A stretch of DNA of 64,000 bases, taken from positions 18,137 through 82,136 of the forward strand of contig DGRV01000051.1 of NCBI GenBank assembly GCA_002391225.1. The letters run 5' to 3'. Shown piece by piece: positions 17,029 through 25,703 of the stretch. How positions within the stretch are numbered: position 1 is the first letter of the stretch; each line of letters begins with the position of its first letter. Origin of the DNA: Christensenella sp. UBA4379. GTDB lineage: Bacteria; Bacillota; Clostridia; Christensenellales; Aristaeellaceae. The position numbers and the translations under genes are program-made. Below the pieces are notes generated by a model, which worked only from the letters and a program-made list of their open reading frames with translations, was not told the DNA's origin and did not search any database.

Positions 17029-18429
17029 TTATGAAATGACCTTTCCGGGGTTCAGGATCCCGTTTGGGTCAAAGGCGGCTTTGATGCCGCGCATCAGGCT
17101 GATCTGGCGGGAGCCCAGGCTTTCCTCCAGGAAGCCTTTTTTTGCGTGGCCGATGCCGTGCTCCCCGCTGACGGCCCCGTGCAGTTCCTCCGCCGCGGCG
17201 TATAGTCTTTCCATCACGTCTTTCACGGAACGCTTCCAGGTGTCTTCGTCCATACCGTCCCGGCAGGCGTAGATGTGCAGATTGCCGTCCCCGGCGTGGC
17301 CGAAGGAGCGGATGCGCACCCCTGTTTCCCGGCCGATTTCCACCGTGCGGCGCATGAAGGCGGGGATGCTGTCCCTGGGCACCACCACGTCGCACTCATC
17401 CATGGTGGAGGTGGAGCCTTTGATGGCTTCCAGGAAAGCGCCGCGGGCGTTCCAGATGCTCTCCTTCCGCTCGTCAGTATCGGCCAGAAGCACGTCCCGG
17501 GCCCCGATGGACAGGACCAGGTCCGTCACGGCGTTCACCGCCGGTTGCAGTGCTTCGGTACTGGGCCCGTCCAGGCGTACCAGCAGATAGGCATCCGCGC
17601 TGGTGTCCGGGAACTGCTTGCCTAAGTATTCCTCGGCGCAGGTGATGACCTCCCGCTCCATGAACTCCACGGCCGTCGGATCGCACCCGCAGGAAAGCAC
17701 CTGCGGCACCGCGCCGATGCAGGCCTCCAGGTCGTCAAAGGGAATGAGGAGAGAGAGGTTTACTTTGGGCTCCGGCACCAGCTTGACCGTCAACCGGGTC
17801 AAAAACCCCAGGGTTCCCTCGCTGCCGATCATCAGGTCGATCAGGCTGTAGCCGGAGGAGGACTTCACGTTCTTTCCGCCCAGCTCCAGGACGCTGCCGT
17901 CCGCCAGCACCACCTGCATGCTCAGCACGTAATCCCGGGTGACGCCGTAGCGCACGGCGCGCATGCCGCCCGCGTTGGTCATGGCGTTGCCGCCCATGGT
18001 CGCCGTCTTTTCTCCCGGATCAGGGGGATAAAAAAGCCCGGTCCCCTCCAGATATTTGGGAAACTCCATCAGCAGCACGCCCGGCTCCACCGTGGCAGTC
18101 ATGTTCCGGGTATCCACCTCGAGGACTTTTTTCATTTTTTCGGTGGACAGGACGATGCCGCCGTGGACAGCCACGCAGCCGCCGCACAGGCCGGTGCCCG
18201 CCCCGCGGGGGGTCACGGCGATTTTTCGGTCGTTGCAGTAGCGCAGCACCCGGCTGATTTCGTCAGCGGACAGGGCCTGCAGCACCGCCTCTGGCATAAA
18301 ATGGCCGTATTCAGTCATTTCATCGTGATCGTAATCGGTGGAAATATCATCTCCGGAGAAGACCCGGCCCGGCATCACCTCATTGAAAAAATCCAGGTCT
18401 TCCCGGGTTACATGATGAAAACCGCTCAT
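17029..18429 (-). CDS. lctD: FAD-binding D-lactate/glycolate dehydrogenase subunit (LctD-like)
   Basis: 466 residues, of the GlcD/Dld2 family. The PCMH-type FAD domain shows PRGAGTGLCGGCV, and the C-terminal FAD-linked oxidase domain carries the metal/substrate histidines in GHAGDGNLHIYACR and SGEHGIGHAKKGFL. It oxidises a 2-hydroxy acid, most likely D-lactate. The ATG overlaps the etfA stop (ATGA), with AAGGAGG 7 nt upstream. The order etfB-etfA-lctD matches lctB-lctC-lctD of Acetobacterium woodii, whose complex couples lactate oxidation by NAD+ to reduced-ferredoxin oxidation. Glycolate is an alternative substrate. Confidence 0.85.
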   Translation of the reverse strand: MSGFHHVTREDLDFFNEVMPGRVFSGDDISTDYDHDEMTEYGHFMPEAVLQALSADEISRVLRYCNDRKIAVTPRGAGTGLCGGCVAVHGGIVLSTEKMKKVLEVDTRNMTATVEPGVLLMEFPKYLEGTGLFYPPDPGEKTATMGGNAMTNAGGMRAVRYGVTRDYVLSMQVVLADGSVLELGGKNVKSSSGYSLIDLMIGSEGTLGFLTRLTVKLVPEPKVNLSLLIPFDDLEACIGAVPQVLSCGCDPTAVEFMEREVITCAEEYLGKQFPDTSADAYLLVRLDGPSTEALQPAVNAVTDLVLSIGARDVLLADTDERKESIWNARGAFLEAIKGSTSTMDECDVVVPRDSIPAFMRRTVEIGRETGVRIRSFGHAGDGNLHIYACRDGMDEDTWKRSVKDVMERLYAAAEELHGAVSGEHGIGHAKKGFLEESLGSRQISLMRGIKAAFDPNGILNPGKVIS

Positions 18430-19613
18430 GCCTGCTCCTCCTTCAGCATCCGGATCAGCTCCGGCACCACCCGGTACAGGTCGTCCACGATGGCGATGTG
18501 GGCGACGCTGAAAATCGGGGCGGACCGGTCCGTATTGATGGCGACGATGTGGTCGCTGGCGTTCATGCAGCTGGTAAACTGGATGGCTCCGCTGACGCCG
18601 CAGGTGATGATCAGCCTGGGCCGGACCGTGCGCCCGGACAGGCCGATCTGCCGGTCGTTGGTGGACCAGCCCTTTTCCACCAGCGGGCGGGTGGTGGCCC
18701 AGTCGCCGCCCAGCAGGGCGGCCAGTTCCCGGATCATTGAAAGGTCGGCTTCCTTCTGCAGGCCGCGTCCGCCCACCACCAGGATCTCGGCATCGGAAAT
18801 ACTCTTTTTCGGCGGAAGAGGGGTAGAAGAAACGCAGCTGGTCCTGCTTTCCAGCACCGCTTTGGGCAGGCTTCTGAAAAGCACATTTCCCTCTGCCTTC
18901 TCGCTTCGGACGGGCGGGTTCATCACCTTATAGCGCACGGTGGCGAACTGGGGGCGGGTGTTCTCCGTCACGATTTGGGCCATGATGTTGCCGCCAAAGG
19001 CCGGGCGGATCTGGACCAGGTCAGAATTTTCCCGAAGCTCCAGCTTCGTGCAGTCCGCCGTGAGGCCCGTATGAAACCGTGTGGACAGGCGGGGGGCCAG
19101 GCTTCGGCCCAAACTCGTCGCCCCGACCAGGACAACGGAGGGCCTTGCAAAACGGATGTAGTCCTCCACGCAGGAGGCGTACACATCGGCCCGAAAATAG
19201 CTGAGCGCGGGATCATCGTACACCGCGATCTCGCTAACACCAAAGTGCCGCAGTTCCTCGGCGCAAGGCTTCAGGTTTTCGCCTACCAGGACGGCCTTGA
19301 CTTTAAAGTCCAGCGGCTCGGCCAGCTCCCGGGCCTTTCCGATCAGCTCCAGCCCCACCGGGTGGAGGCGGCCGGCGCTGACCTCCGCAAAGACGAGAAT
19401 GTCCCGCCATTTGGATTTATCAACGCTTTCCACCCGGGTTTCCAGCTTGACGATGGCCTGTTCCGGGCAGGTTTTCACGCAAATCCCGCAGACCTTGCAG
19501 GCAGCGTTCAGCTCCGGGCGGCCGTCCTTCATGTCGATGGCGCTGAAGGGGCAGTTTTTTACACACAGGCTGCAGCCGGTGCATTTGCGTTCCAGAACAG
19601 CGATTTTTGCCAT
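18426..19613 (-). CDS. lctC: Electron-transfer flavoprotein alpha subunit with N-terminal ferredoxin domain (LctC-like)
   Basis: 395 residues. Residues 1-65 hold two cluster motifs, CTGCSLCVKNCP and CKVCGICVKTCP. The Etf alpha N-domain follows, then the FAD-binding C-domain with SGRTVRPRLIITCGVSGAIQ and SDHIVAINTDRSAPIF. The ferredoxin extension, absent from respiratory EtfA, is characteristic of bifurcating or confurcating Etf partners. AAGGAGG precedes the ATG. It forms a dimer with the EtfB encoded just upstream and docks on LctD. Confidence 0.9.
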   Translation of the reverse strand: MAKIAVLERKCTGCSLCVKNCPFSAIDMKDGRPELNAACKVCGICVKTCPEQAIVKLETRVESVDKSKWRDILVFAEVSAGRLHPVGLELIGKARELAEPLDFKVKAVLVGENLKPCAEELRHFGVSEIAVYDDPALSYFRADVYASCVEDYIRFARPSVVLVGATSLGRSLAPRLSTRFHTGLTADCTKLELRENSDLVQIRPAFGGNIMAQIVTENTRPQFATVRYKVMNPPVRSEKAEGNVLFRSLPKAVLESRTSCVSSTPLPPKKSISDAEILVVGGRGLQKEADLSMIRELAALLGGDWATTRPLVEKGWSTNDRQIGLSGRTVRPRLIITCGVSGAIQFTSCMNASDHIVAINTDRSAPIFSVAHIAIVDDLYRVVPELIRMLKEEQA

Positions 19614-19626
19614 GGCTGAGCCTCCT

Positions 19627-20406
19627 TTAAATGAATTTCCACCGTTTGAGAACGGCCTTCAGTTTTTCCGCGCTGTTCCCGTCCTCCCAGACCTCGTGCT
19701 CGGTATCGTCTTGGGGCGGGAAGATCCTTTCCACCTGAGTGGCGCTGCCGGTCAGGCCGTAATGGCTCTCGTCCTGATCCAGAAAGCTTTCCAGGCCCTG
19801 CACGTGAACCGGCTTATCCCCGATTTCCCTGGCTTTTTTGAGGGACGGGAGGCGCGGCATATAAATATCCTGCTCCACCGTGACCAGACAGGGAAAGGGC
19901 ATATGCACCGTTTCCACCACGTCCTGCAGCTGCTGCTCGGCGTCTACCCCGTCTCCCCTGACCTCCAGCCTGGAAACCCAGGCCGCGTGCGGGATGCCCA
20001 GATACTCCGCGATGGCGGGCCCCACCTGGGCGGTATCTCCGTCCGTGGTCTGCTTGCCGCAGAGGATCAGGTCAAAATCGCCCACGCTGCGGATGGCCTG
20101 GCTCAGGGTGTAGCCGGTGGCCAGCACGTCCGCCCCGCCAAGACGGCGGTCGGAAAACACGTAGCCCTCGTCCGCGCCCATCATATAGGCCTCCCGGATG
20201 ATCGCCTGGGCCTGGGGCGGGCCCATGGTGCCCACCGTCACCGTGCCGCCGTGCTTTTCCCTGAGCCGCAGGGCGGTTTCCAGGGCGTAGAGGTCGTAGG
20301 GGTTCATCTTGCCCGCAACGCCGCTGCGCTTGAGCACGCCCGTTTTTTCATCCACCTGCACCTTGTTGGTGGCGGGCACCTGCTTGATGCATACAAAAAT
20401 ATTCAT
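19627..20406 (-). CDS. lctB: Electron-transfer flavoprotein beta subunit (LctB-like)
   Basis: 259 residues. MNIFVCIKQVPATNKVQVD, then MNPYDLYALETALRL and the AMP/FAD-binding stretch GKQTTDGDTAQVGPAIAEYL are typical of EtfB. In bifurcating Etfs this subunit binds the extra FAD and NAD(H). It is first in the operon with etfA and lctD; no lactate permease or racemase is nearby. Its own promoter is not clear in the 113-bp divergent spacer. Confidence 0.9.
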   Translation of the reverse strand: MNIFVCIKQVPATNKVQVDEKTGVLKRSGVAGKMNPYDLYALETALRLREKHGGTVTVGTMGPPQAQAIIREAYMMGADEGYVFSDRRLGGADVLATGYTLSQAIRSVGDFDLILCGKQTTDGDTAQVGPAIAEYLGIPHAAWVSRLEVRGDGVDAEQQLQDVVETVHMPFPCLVTVEQDIYMPRLPSLKKAREIGDKPVHVQGLESFLDQDESHYGLTGSATQVERIFPPQDDTEHEVWEDGNSAEKLKAVLKRWKFI

Positions 20407-20451
20407 GTTCTCTTTCTCCGCTTCTGTTTGTTCAGGGACGCCTTCAAAGCA

Positions 20452-20480
20452 TTGACATCTGGATTTCTGTCGGGTATGAT
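20452..20480 (+). promoter_or_regulatory. Promoter of the serine-hydrolase gene
   Basis: TTGACA, 17 bp, TATGAT. Transcription would begin about 33 nt before the ATG. Confidence 0.7.
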
Positions 20481-20519
20481 GCTTAGAAAAAGCAATTTCA
20501 TGAAAAAACGGGGGCGCTT

Positions 20520-21626
20520 ATGGATTTCCGTAAACTGACCGATTATTTGAATCATCTGCCCGGCGAAGGGGTGCCCGGGCTGGAGCTGGCCGTCTGGATG
20601 GATCATCAGCAGGTGTACCGGCACCGGGCCGGGCAGGTACTCGGCGGAGAAACCTACTGGCTGTTCTCCGTCACGAAGGTGCTGACCATGACGGTGCTCA
20701 TGCGCCTGATCGAAATGGGGACCCTTCATCTAAGCGACCCTGTGGCCGACTATCTGCCGGCATTTGGCCGTCTGTCCGTCCGGGACGGGGATTTAGTGCG
20801 CCCCGCGCGGACCGTTCTGACCCTGGAGCACCTGATGGCCATGCAGGGCGGCCTGGATTATGACCAGGATACGTCCGCCATCCGCCAAACGCTGGCTGAG
20901 ACGGACGGAAAGGCCGATACCGTGCGGCTGGCCCAGTGCTTTTCCAAAAAGCTGCTGCTCTTTGACCCCGGAATGGGTTTTCGCTACAGCCTCTGCCACG
21001 ACGCCGCCGGGGCCTGCGCGGTGGCCGCTACTGGAAAGCCTCTGAGCGTTCTTGCCCGGGAGCTGGTCACGGAGCCGCTCGGGATCCGGGACCTGACCTT
21101 TCATCCGGACGGGAACCAGCTTGCCCGGCTGAGCCCTTTATATACCCTGGACCAGGATGGAAAGACGGTGCCCACGGAAAACCGCCGGGGCGGCCTGGCC
21201 GACCTGCCGAACTATGAAAGCGGCGGCGGGGGCCTGCTGGGCGACGTCGACAGCTGTATGCTGCTGGCCGACGCCCTGGCCTGCGGAGGGGTGGGACGCA
21301 GCGGAGCGCACATCCTGACCGCAAAATCGATCGACAATATGCGCACCAACCGGCAGGTGGGCCCTTCCATGGAGGATTTCAGGCGCGTCCGCCACAAGCG
21401 CGGATACGGCTACGGCCTGGGCGTCAGGACCCTGATGGACCCAAGCACCTCCAAAAGCCCCGTCGGGGAATTCGGCTGGGACGGAGCTGCCGGGGCGTGG
21501 ATGATGATGGACCCCAAGCACCGGATTGCCGCGTTCTACGCCCAGCACGTGCTCAACATGAACCGGGCGTATTACGAGTTCCACCCGGCCATCCGGGACC
21601 TGATTTACGAGGGGATGGGGCTGTAA
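20520..21626 (+). CDS. Beta-lactamase-family serine hydrolase (cytoplasmic)
   Basis: 368 residues of the class-C/AmiE-like fold. The nucleophile motif SVTK is in WLFSVTKVLTMTV, a Tyr motif in FRYSLCHDAAG, and the third motif probably in FGWDGAAGAWMMMD. No signal peptide is present (MDFRKLTDYLNHLPGEGVPG), so it works inside the cell. Neighbouring sugar-kinase and MurQ genes suggest a role on muropeptides or related acyl-amides. It is one of three serine hydrolases of this fold in the window. The 3' end overlaps the convergent kinase gene by 22 bp. Confidence 0.8.
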   Translation: MDFRKLTDYLNHLPGEGVPGLELAVWMDHQQVYRHRAGQVLGGETYWLFSVTKVLTMTVLMRLIEMGTLHLSDPVADYLPAFGRLSVRDGDLVRPARTVLTLEHLMAMQGGLDYDQDTSAIRQTLAETDGKADTVRLAQCFSKKLLLFDPGMGFRYSLCHDAAGACAVAATGKPLSVLARELVTEPLGIRDLTFHPDGNQLARLSPLYTLDQDGKTVPTENRRGGLADLPNYESGGGGLLGDVDSCMLLADALACGGVGRSGAHILTAKSIDNMRTNRQVGPSMEDFRRVRHKRGYGYGLGVRTLMDPSTSKSPVGEFGWDGAAGAWMMMDPKHRIAAFYAQHVLNMNRAYYEFHPAIRDLIYEGMGL

Positions 21627-22528
21627 AAGGCGGACCTTGCCAGAGCAGCTGCCCCAAAGGACGCCGGATGTCGGGGAGAAATCACTTTAGCCCCGGGCAG
21701 GTCCTTCCCAAGGTTTTCGATGACGCCCTGCCTTACGGCGGAAAACCGGGTCAGAATGCTCCCACTCAGGGCCAGCTCCCCCTGGCTTAGGCCGGCCCTG
21801 TTCCACGCGGAAACCGCCAGAGCTGAAAGTTCCTCCGCCGCCCGCTGTGCGATGGCACAGGCCGCTTCGTCCCCTTTTTGAACGGCCTCGGGCAGCAGGG
21901 CCGCCAGGGCGGCGATTTGCTTTTTACCGGTATCCGGGCTGTACAGCCAGGTGATCATCTGCCCGACGTTTTCAGCGCTCAGTTCCCGGTACACCGCCTC
22001 TGTCAGGCAAGTGGCGGGGCCCCGCCCATCTTCCGCCCGGACCACGGCTGCCAGAATGTCCCGGCCGATGGCATACCCGCTGCCGCAGTCGTCGATCAGA
22101 TAGCCGTATCCCCCGCTGCGGAAGGTATCGCCTGTTTCGTTTTTGGCCAGGCATACGCTGCCGGTTCCGGCGATCAGGATGGCGCCGGGCCCTTCGACCG
22201 CCCCGGCCAGGGCGATTTCCTGGTCCCCAAGGAGCTGATAGCGCCCCTGATAGCTGCAGGATGCCAGGGTATTTTCCAGAAAGGCGCGGGCATGCTGGCT
22301 GCTGACCCCGGCCATGCCGATTACCAGACCGCCGCAGGCAGAAAGCCCGCCGGGCTGCGCCGACATAAAGGTGAGGCAGTTTTCCACTGTTTCCCGCACC
22401 GTGCTTTCAGAAGCGCCGTTCAGGTTGAGCGGGCCAAAGGAGCTTTCGGCGATCACCTGGCCCCCGCTGTCCGTCAGACAGACGGCGGTTTTGGTCCCGC
22501 CGCCGTCCCATCCGCAAAAATAAGTCAT
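21605..22528 (-). CDS. BadF/BcrA-family N-acetylhexosamine kinase (MurK/NagK-like)
   Basis: 307 residues, ASKHA fold. Phosphate loops are GWDGGGTKTAVCL and ILIAGTGSVCLAK, with the glycine-rich DDCGSGYAIGRDIL typical of GlcNAc kinases of this family. A MurNAc/GlcNAc kinase of the same family (MurK) is known from Clostridium. The longer open frame (to 22804) overlaps murQ; the start is chosen at the second of two adjacent ATGs, 6 nt after GGAGG, overlapping the murQ stop. Co-transcription with murQ argues that it phosphorylates MurNAc (and GlcNAc) that enters unphosphorylated. Confidence 0.85.
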   Translation of the reverse strand: MTYFCGWDGGGTKTAVCLTDSGGQVIAESSFGPLNLNGASESTVRETVENCLTFMSAQPGGLSACGGLVIGMAGVSSQHARAFLENTLASCSYQGRYQLLGDQEIALAGAVEGPGAILIAGTGSVCLAKNETGDTFRSGGYGYLIDDCGSGYAIGRDILAAVVRAEDGRGPATCLTEAVYRELSAENVGQMITWLYSPDTGKKQIAALAALLPEAVQKGDEAACAIAQRAAEELSALAVSAWNRAGLSQGELALSGSILTRFSAVRQGVIENLGKDLPGAKVISPRHPASFGAAALARSAFYSPIPS

Positions 22529-23439
22529 CATGCTCCTCCCGATGGGCGGATGGCCTGGGCGATGCGTCCATCCGCCGCCGCCAGCTTTTCCCTGGCCGCC
22601 TCCGCGTCCAGCCCCAGCAGCAGCATGACAATGGCCGTTTTGCAGTGATACCCGCACTGTTCCAGGGCGGCCTTGGCCGTTTCTTCGCTCTCGCCCGTCA
22701 CCGTGCAGACGATGGACACGGCGCGGTGAAACAGTTTTTCGTTGCTGGCCTTTACATCCACCATCAGGTTGCCGTATACTTTGCCCAAGCGGATCATGAC
22801 GCAAGTGGAAATCAGATTGAGCACCAGCTTCTGGCAGGTGCCGCTCTTCATCCGGGAGGACCCTGTGATGACCTCCGGACCGGGCACAGGTGCCATGGTG
22901 ATGTCCGCGTGGCGGGACATCTCGCTGTCCCGGCAGCAGACCAGGGCAAAGACCGGCGCGCCCGCCTCCCGGGCATAGTCCATGGCCCCGATCACATAAG
23001 GGGTGCGGCCGCTGGCGGCGATCCCCACCAGTGCGTCCTTATTAGAAAACCCGTGCTCCTTCAGGTCCTGCGCGCCGAGTTCCCGGCTGTCCTCCGCCCC
23101 TTCGACGGCTTTGATAAAGGCCGACGGTCCGCCGGCGATCAGCGCCACCACCAAACCGGGGTCCACCCCGTAGGTGGGCGGACATTCGGCCGCGTCCAGC
23201 ACGCCCAGCCGGCCCGAGGTCCCCGCGCCGCAATAAAACAGCCTGCCGCCCGCCCGGATTTTCTCGTAGATGATGTCCACCGCCTTGGCGATCTCCGGGA
23301 GGACGGCCTTCACCGCCTCCGCGCAGAGATGGTCCTCCTGATTGATCAGCCTTACCATCTCCAGGGTGGAAAGCGTGTCAATTTCCATGGTACGGGGGTT
23401 TCTCTGTTCGGTATCGATTCTTCGGAGTTCCACAGCCAC
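22528..23439 (-). CDS. murQ: N-acetylmuramic acid 6-phosphate etherase
   Basis: 303 residues, SIS-domain lyase that splits MurNAc-6-phosphate into GlcNAc-6-phosphate and D-lactate. The family-typical start region RRIDTEQRNPRT is followed by FYCGAGTSGRLGVLDAAE and SSRMKSGTCQKLVLN. A longer frame begins at 23502 but overlaps the promoter, so the GTG at 23439 (AAGGA about 10 nt upstream) is chosen, giving the usual MurQ length. It is transcribed away from the AmiE-like gene and the importer, forming the cytoplasmic end of the salvage route. The D-lactate released could feed the adjacent lactate dehydrogenase. Confidence 0.93.
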   Translation of the reverse strand: MAVELRRIDTEQRNPRTMEIDTLSTLEMVRLINQEDHLCAEAVKAVLPEIAKAVDIIYEKIRAGGRLFYCGAGTSGRLGVLDAAECPPTYGVDPGLVVALIAGGPSAFIKAVEGAEDSRELGAQDLKEHGFSNKDALVGIAASGRTPYVIGAMDYAREAGAPVFALVCCRDSEMSRHADITMAPVPGPEVITGSSRMKSGTCQKLVLNLISTCVMIRLGKVYGNLMVDVKASNEKLFHRAVSIVCTVTGESEETAKAALEQCGYHCKTAIVMLLLGLDAEAAREKLAAADGRIAQAIRPSGGA

Positions 23440-23473
23440 CTGTATCACATCCTTATTGCTTTTGTTGTATTTT

Positions 23474-23502
23474 ATTATAGCATCCGTGTGCCCGCTTGAC
23501 AA
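23474..23502 (-). promoter_or_regulatory. Promoter of the murQ-kinase operon
   Basis: On the minus strand TTGTCA, 17 bp, TATAAT. It lies in the 89-bp divergent spacer and rules out the longer murQ start. Confidence 0.75.
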
Positions 23503-23528
23503 CTTGTTTTTCTAAGGAGGAAAAAACC

Positions 23529-24578
23529 ATGTACGATTTTCAGACAGATCTGGACGCCCGCCTGGAAGAGGGCAGAAAAACGGGCTGCTTTGCCTGCGCC
23601 GCCGGGGCCGTCGGCGTAAAGGACCGGGTCCTCGCCCAGGCTTTCACGGGCCAGGCCCCGGAGCCGGGCGGCGCTCCGGTGGACGAACAGACGCTGTTTG
23701 ACATGGCCTCGCTGAGCAAGATTTTAGGCCCGACGATGATCGGCCTGCGGGCCATCGAAGAAGGAAGCCTTTCTCTTTCAGAACAGGTGGGGGATTTCTT
23801 CCCTGAGGCGCCGAAAGAAAAACAGGGCATCACCGTTCAGATGCTGATGACCCATACGGCGGGCTTTGCCCCCTCCTTCCGGCTGGATCAGATGGGCATC
23901 ACGCCGGAGGACGCCGTGGACGCCATCCTCCGCGTTCCCCTGATGGCTCAGCCCGGCGAAAAGCCCATTTATTCCTGCATGGGTTACATTCTCTTTGCCA
24001 AGATGCTGGAAAAGCGCTTTGGAAAACCGCTCAACGAATTGGCGAAGGAACGGGTGTTTGACCCCCTGGGCATGGCGCATACGGGCTACTGTCCGCCTTC
24101 TTCAGCGCAGTGCGCCGCCACCGAAGTAGATGCGGAAACGGGCAGACCCTGGATCGGCGTCGTGCACGACGAAAACGCCCGGTTTCTCCGAGGGATTTCC
24201 GGGAACGCGGGGGTATTTATGTCCCTTTCAGACGGCGTCCGCTTTGCCTCCATGCTCGGACAGATGGGGGCGGGGTATCTGAAACGGGAAACCATGGAAA
24301 AAGCCATCCATAACTATACCCCGGGCATGGACGCCCACCGCGGGCTCGGCTTCCAGCTGGCGGGGACGGAAGGCTGCTTTTTCAGCCCCGATGTTCCGGA
24401 CAGATGCTTTGGCCATACCGGCTTTACCGGCACCAGCCTGATGGTGGAGCCGGAAACGGGCTTCTGGGTGCTGCTGCTGTCCAACCGCGTCTACCCCACC
24501 CGGCAGAGCGACGCCCTCTTCCCTTTCCGCCGCGGGCTGCATGCCCATTTCTGGAAAAAATTCGCCCAGAATGATTGA
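23529..24578 (+). CDS. AmiE-like serine hydrolase (beta-lactamase fold), probable muropeptide amidase
   Basis: 349 residues. The nucleophile motif SLSK is in DMASLSKILGPTM, a degenerate Tyr motif in YSCMGYILFAKML and an HTG triad motif in GHTGFTGTSLMVEP. The frame extends upstream to a TTG at 23496, but AAGGAGG lies 8 nt before the chosen ATG. In Bacillus subtilis, AmiE of this fold removes peptides from MurNAc and is encoded beside nagZ, namZ and murQ, the same company as here. Unlike an exported enzyme it has no signal peptide. Role inferred from context; an esterase is an alternative. Confidence 0.8.
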   Translation: MYDFQTDLDARLEEGRKTGCFACAAGAVGVKDRVLAQAFTGQAPEPGGAPVDEQTLFDMASLSKILGPTMIGLRAIEEGSLSLSEQVGDFFPEAPKEKQGITVQMLMTHTAGFAPSFRLDQMGITPEDAVDAILRVPLMAQPGEKPIYSCMGYILFAKMLEKRFGKPLNELAKERVFDPLGMAHTGYCPPSSAQCAATEVDAETGRPWIGVVHDENARFLRGISGNAGVFMSLSDGVRFASMLGQMGAGYLKRETMEKAIHNYTPGMDAHRGLGFQLAGTEGCFFSPDVPDRCFGHTGFTGTSLMVEPETGFWVLLLSNRVYPTRQSDALFPFRRGLHAHFWKKFAQND

Positions 24579-24632
24579 CATTTGACGAAATCTATTGTAA
24601 ACTTAATTTGTAGGTAAAAAACTGTCTATAAT
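24575..24632 (+). promoter_or_regulatory. Possible promoters of the importer operon
   Basis: Two candidates overlap: TTGACA-17-TAAACT (24575-24603) and a TATAAT at 24627-24632 with a weak -35. Either would serve the permease gene at 24696; the choice is open. Confidence 0.4.
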
Positions 24633-24695
24633 GGTCATGATGAACCGACGCTTTTACATGATCGATCTTTTCGATATTTCAGGGGGCGTTTACCG

Positions 24696-25685
24696 TTGAG
24701 GAAGAAAACTGATCTGCCCACCGGCGTAAAAACCCGTAAAAAGAAAAAATTTACCCTGGATGACGTCCAGCTTTTTTTCCTGTCCCTGCCCACCGTCATC
24801 TGGTATCTGGTTTTCTGCTATCTGCCGATGTTCGGCCTGGTCATCGCGTTTAAGAACTACAGAGTAGCGCCCGGAAAGGGTTTTTTGTACAGCCTGTTTT
24901 ACAACAGCAAGTGGAGCGGACTGGACAATTTCCGTTTCCTCTTCGCCAACAACAAGGCGACCACTCTGAACATGTTCCGCAATACCGTCGGCTACAACAT
25001 CATTTTCATCATCCTGGGCGTTGTGCTGCCGGTAACGCTGGCCATCATGATCAACCACCTGCACAGCCAGAAGCTGGCCAAGGTGACGCAGACGGCCATG
25101 TTCCTGCCCCACTTTTTAAGCTGGGTCGTGGTCGGCTACTTTGTGTTCGCCTTTCTTTCCACGGACAACGGTCTGGTCAACCGGACGCTGCAGAAGCTGG
25201 GGATTGATACCGTCAAATGGTACCAAAAGGACGCCATCGGCTACTGGCCCTTCTTCCTGATATTCCTTCACGTCTGGAAAACCATTGGCTACAGCATGGT
25301 GGTGTATCTGTCGTCCATCAAGGGAATCGACGCCAGCCTCTACGAGGCCGCCATGATCGACGGGGCGACCAAGTGGCAGCAGACCAAATACATCACCCTG
25401 CCGATGCTCAAAACCATCATGATCATCATGTTTATCATGGCGGTAGGCAAGATTTTCAATTCAGACTTTGGTCTTTTCTACCGTACCACCCGCAACAGCA
25501 GCTCGCTGACCAGCGTGTTCCTGACGCTGGACGTGTACGTGTATAACAGCATGTTCAACAATCCCCGCCCGGTGTACGGCTATATCTCCGCCGCCGGCTT
25601 CCTGCAGTCCGTGCTGGGCTGCCTGACCATGATCATCGCCAACGCCATCGTGCGCAGGGTCGACAACGAGAGCGCCCTGTTCTGA
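24696..25685 (+). CDS. CUT1 ABC-importer permease, LplB type
   Basis: 329 residues with six expected membrane segments. The EAA loop that contacts the ATPase is YEAAMIDGATKWQQTKYITL. The N-terminal VIWYLVFCYLPMFGLVIAFK is typical of LplB/YtePQ-like permeases for complex glycans. TTG is the start codon, with GGGGGCG about 9 nt upstream. Co-operonic with a YtcP-type permease and a solute-binding protein, in a cluster of MurNAc and GlcNAc enzymes. No ATPase is encoded; such systems usually borrow an MsmX-type subunit. Confidence 0.9.
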   Translation: MRKKTDLPTGVKTRKKKKFTLDDVQLFFLSLPTVIWYLVFCYLPMFGLVIAFKNYRVAPGKGFLYSLFYNSKWSGLDNFRFLFANNKATTLNMFRNTVGYNIIFIILGVVLPVTLAIMINHLHSQKLAKVTQTAMFLPHFLSWVVVGYFVFAFLSTDNGLVNRTLQKLGIDTVKWYQKDAIGYWPFFLIFLHVWKTIGYSMVVYLSSIKGIDASLYEAAMIDGATKWQQTKYITLPMLKTIMIIMFIMAVGKIFNSDFGLFYRTTRNSSSLTSVFLTLDVYVYNSMFNNPRPVYGYISAAGFLQSVLGCLTMIIANAIVRRVDNESALF

Positions 25686-25703
25686 GGAAAGGAGGAAAGG
25701 AAC

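Noticed and set aside
22532..22804. N-terminal extension of the kinase frame
   Set aside because: It lies inside murQ out of frame and is Arg/Gly-rich; the kinase fold begins at the ATG next to the ribosome site.
24589..24610. Possible cre (CcpA) site before the importer genes
   Set aside because: The TGTAAAC stretch is not followed by the second half-site; too weak to call.
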